DNA of 6,389 nt from an uncultured Roseateles sp. (lineage in GTDB: Bacteria; Pseudomonadota; Gammaproteobacteria; Burkholderiales; Burkholderiaceae), in NCBI GenBank assembly GCA_946480605.1, contig CAMLKW010000240.1:1-6389 (forward strand), read 5' to 3'. This document shows, piece by piece, positions 4,897 through 6,389 of this stretch. A program made the translations under genes and the position numbers. Each line of letters opens with the position of its first letter. Within the stretch, counting starts at the first letter, position 1. The notes below the pieces were generated by a model. The model was given only the letters and a program-made list of their open reading frames with translations, did not search any database and was not told the DNA's origin.

Positions 4897-6126
4897 ATGC
4901 AGGTATTCGATGCGGTGGTGGTGGGGGCAGGCGCGGCCGGCCTGTTCTGTGCGGGCCTGGCTGGCCAGGCCGGGCTGCGCGTGCTGCTGGTGGACCACGC
5001 GCCGCGGCTGGCCGAAAAAATCCGCATCTCGGGTGGCGGACGTTGCAATTTCACCAATCGCGAGGCGGGACCGGCCAATTTCCTGTCCGAGAACCCGGCG
5101 TTCTGCCGCTCGGCCCTGGCCCGCTACACGCCTCAGGACTTCATCAAGCTGATGCAGCGCCACGGCATCGCCTTTCACGAGAAGCACAAGGGACAGCTGT
5201 TCTGCGACGACTCCAGCGAACAGATCATCCAGATGCTGCTGAAGGAGTGCGAGGCTGGTGGCGTCACGCGCTGGCAGCCCTGCACGGTGGCAGACGTGCG
5301 TCAATTGCCCAACGGGGGCTTCGAGCTGGACACCAGCCAGGGGCCGGTTCGCGCGCCGCGCGTGGTGGTCGCCACAGGCGGCCTGCCCGTGCCCAAGATC
5401 GGCGCCAGCGACTGGGGCCTGCGCCTGGCCAAGCGCTTCGACCACGCCATCGTCGAGCCACGCCCGGCCCTGGTGCCGCTGACCTTCGACATGGACACCT
5501 GGGCGCCTTTTACGACCCTAGCCGGCCTGTCGCTGCCGGTCGAGGTGTCCTGCGGCAGCGGCAAGGCACGCATGCGCTTCCTGGAGGACCTGCTGTTCAC
5601 GCACCGGGGGCTCAGCGGGCCGGCCATCCTGCAGATCTCCAGCTATCGTGCTGCAGACCAGGCGCTGCAGATCAATCTGGCACCGGAGCTGCGACTGGAT
5701 CAGGAGCTGGTGGAGGCCAAGGCCACATCAAAGCGTCAGCTGGGCAATGAGCTGGCCGCCCGGCTGCCCCAGCGCCTGGCCACGGCATGGCTGGAGCGCT
5801 CGGGCCTGGACGCCAGCCGCCCGCTTGCGGAATGCCGCGACGCCGACCTGCAACGCCTGGGGCGCAGCGTGCACGAGTGGCAATTGATGCCCAGCGGCGA
5901 CGAAGGCTGGCGCAAGGCCGAGGTGATGCGAGGCGGCGTCTCCACACGCGATCTCAGCTCGCAGACGCTGGAAAGCAAACGGGTTCCCGGCCTGTACTTC
6001 ATCGGCGAGGTTGTCGACGTCACCGGTTGGCTGGGCGGCTACAACTTCCAGTGGGCCTGGGCCAGCGCCGCCGCCTGCGCGGCAGCCATGGCGGCCGCTT
6101 CCAGCGATGCTTCAGTCGGGGCCTGA
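4897..6126 (+). CDS. HI0933/BaiN-family FAD-dependent flavoprotein
   Basis: The 409-residue product is a two-dinucleotide-fold flavoprotein of the HI0933/YhiN/BaiN family (aminoacetone-oxidase-like, TIGR00275 type). Members carry FAD and reduce or oxidise substrates that are mostly unidentified. The FAD-binding Rossmann motif is VVVGAGAAGLFCAGLA (residues 7-22), with Asp33 ending the second strand where an acidic residue should hold the ribose. The family signature SGGGRCNFTN is at 45-54, the ATG motif VVVATGG at 156-162, LLFTHRGLSGPAIL at 232-245, GGVST at 346-350, and the C-terminal FAD loop GEVVDVTGWLGGYNF at 370-384. The length is normal. The ATG at 4897 has a strong Shine-Dalgarno, GGGAGG at 4888-4893, and sits directly before the Rossmann strand. 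The gene stands alone between a divergent spacer and the rpsU promoter. The substrate cannot be predicted, and bile-acid reduction known for BaiN should not be assumed here. Confidence 0.92.
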   Translation: MQVFDAVVVGAGAAGLFCAGLAGQAGLRVLLVDHAPRLAEKIRISGGGRCNFTNREAGPANFLSENPAFCRSALARYTPQDFIKLMQRHGIAFHEKHKGQLFCDDSSEQIIQMLLKECEAGGVTRWQPCTVADVRQLPNGGFELDTSQGPVRAPRVVVATGGLPVPKIGASDWGLRLAKRFDHAIVEPRPALVPLTFDMDTWAPFTTLAGLSLPVEVSCGSGKARMRFLEDLLFTHRGLSGPAILQISSYRAADQALQINLAPELRLDQELVEAKATSKRQLGNELAARLPQRLATAWLERSGLDASRPLAECRDADLQRLGRSVHEWQLMPSGDEGWRKAEVMRGGVSTRDLSSQTLESKRVPGLYFIGEVVDVTGWLGGYNFQWAWASAAACAAAMAAASSDASVGA

Positions 6127-6133
6127 GCAAATC

Positions 6134-6163
6134 TTGGCAAGTCCTTGATTTCCCGGCTACAAT
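6134..6163 (+). promoter_or_regulatory. Putative sigma70 promoter of rpsU
   Basis: TTGGCA (6134-6139) and TACAAT (6158-6163) are separated by 18 bp and each differs from consensus at one position. The predicted start is near 6170, giving an rpsU leader of about 115 nt. It begins just 8 nt after the flavoprotein stop codon, so rpsU has its own transcription start independent of the upstream gene. Confidence 0.72.
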
Positions 6164-6169
6164 CCCCGG

Positions 6170-6283
6170 CTTTGCTGGCAAACCCCGCGCGTCGATTCGC
6201 AGGCATCACAAGGTGATGCAGCAATCCGGAACCTGCTGCTGATACTGAAGCCGCGAACACCGAGCGCAATCTGAAGGAAATAC
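6170..6283 (+). promoter_or_regulatory. Structured 5' leader of rpsU
   Basis: The predicted leader contains a perfect 7-bp hairpin, GCATCAC (6203-6209) with GTGATGC (6213-6219) around a 3-nt loop. A second stem immediately follows, GCAGCA (6218-6223) with TGCTGC (6234-6239), sharing two bases with the first. The Shine-Dalgarno GAAGGA (6273-6278) lies 5 nt before the ATG and outside both stems. A leader this long with adjacent stems may take part in ribosomal-protein feedback, but no known leader class was recognised. Confidence 0.4.
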
Positions 6284-6389
6284 ATGACCACCATCCGCGT
6301 CAAGGAAAACGAGCCGTTCGACGTCGCTCTGCGTCGCTTCAAGCGCACCATCGAAAAGCTGGGCCTGCTGACCGAACTGCGCGCCCGCG
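6284..6389 (+). CDS. rpsU: 30S ribosomal protein bS21, N-terminal part (3' end outside window)
   Basis: The first 35 codons are visible before the window ends. The sequence [19 protein letters not shown] (residues 2-20) and the following [11 protein letters not shown] are the typical betaproteobacterial bS21 start. bS21 sits on the small-subunit platform near the 3' end of 16S rRNA and helps mRNA binding at initiation. The ATG at 6284 has the Shine-Dalgarno GAAGGA (6273-6278) at good spacing. In many proteobacteria rpsU leads an operon with dnaG and rpoD, in this group often with a GatB/YqeY-domain gene between; those genes would lie beyond the window and are not seen. The gene is cut only by the window edge and shows no defect. 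Confidence 0.97.

Noticed and set aside
4677..5750. Plus-strand open frame of 357 codons overlapping the flavoprotein start
   Set aside because: It is out of frame with the clear FAD-binding motifs of the real gene, and its product is Gly/Arg/Ala-rich without recognisable domains.

Overview
The window is GC-rich and densely coded. It looks like a chromosomal segment of a betaproteobacterium, most likely of the order Burkholderiales. The pointers are an intracellular polyhydroxybutyrate depolymerase, a stand-alone RnfB next to nth, a zapA-6S RNA locus followed by an EVE-domain gene, and an rpsU start typical of this group. These assignments come from reading protein motifs by eye and from recalled families; no database was searched. 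I see no phage, insertion sequence, CRISPR array, tRNA or rRNA.

Layout. At 2-1672 three plus-strand genes are tightly packed: the 3' end of an intracellular PHB depolymerase, a small soluble RnfB-type ferredoxin (4-nt overlap), and endonuclease III (10-nt gap). At 1685-2193 are a short coiled-coil gene and zapA, overlapping by 4 nt; both appear to belong to Z-ring assembly. The gap at 2194-2415 is filled by a 6S RNA gene (about 2211-2391) with its own promoter, recognisable from its rod-like pairing and template-strand bubble. At 2416-3683 an EVE-domain gene and a TauE/SafE membrane carrier overlap by 4 nt. The EVE start codon sits in the loop of a perfect 9-bp inverted repeat.

A minus-strand gene at 3680-4684 converges on the carrier gene with a 4-nt overlap. 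It encodes a PAS-GGDEF protein whose catalytic motif is degenerate (GAQRF) while the RxxD inhibitory-site motif is kept, so it may be a c-di-GMP receptor rather than a cyclase. A 212-bp divergent spacer, containing one compound hairpin, leads to a HI0933/BaiN-type flavoprotein at 4897-6126. Finally, a good sigma70-type promoter and a leader of roughly 115 nt precede rpsU (ribosomal protein bS21), which is cut by the window end.

The region is mostly housekeeping: carbon storage, electron transfer, base-excision repair, cell division, global transcription control by 6S RNA, second-messenger sensing and translation. I did not find a clearly new multi-gene system. The points most worth a second look are the start-codon hairpin of the EVE gene, the active-site-dead but I-site-intact GGDEF protein, the orphan soluble RnfB beside nth, the predicted 6S template site, and the histone-like tail on the depolymerase.
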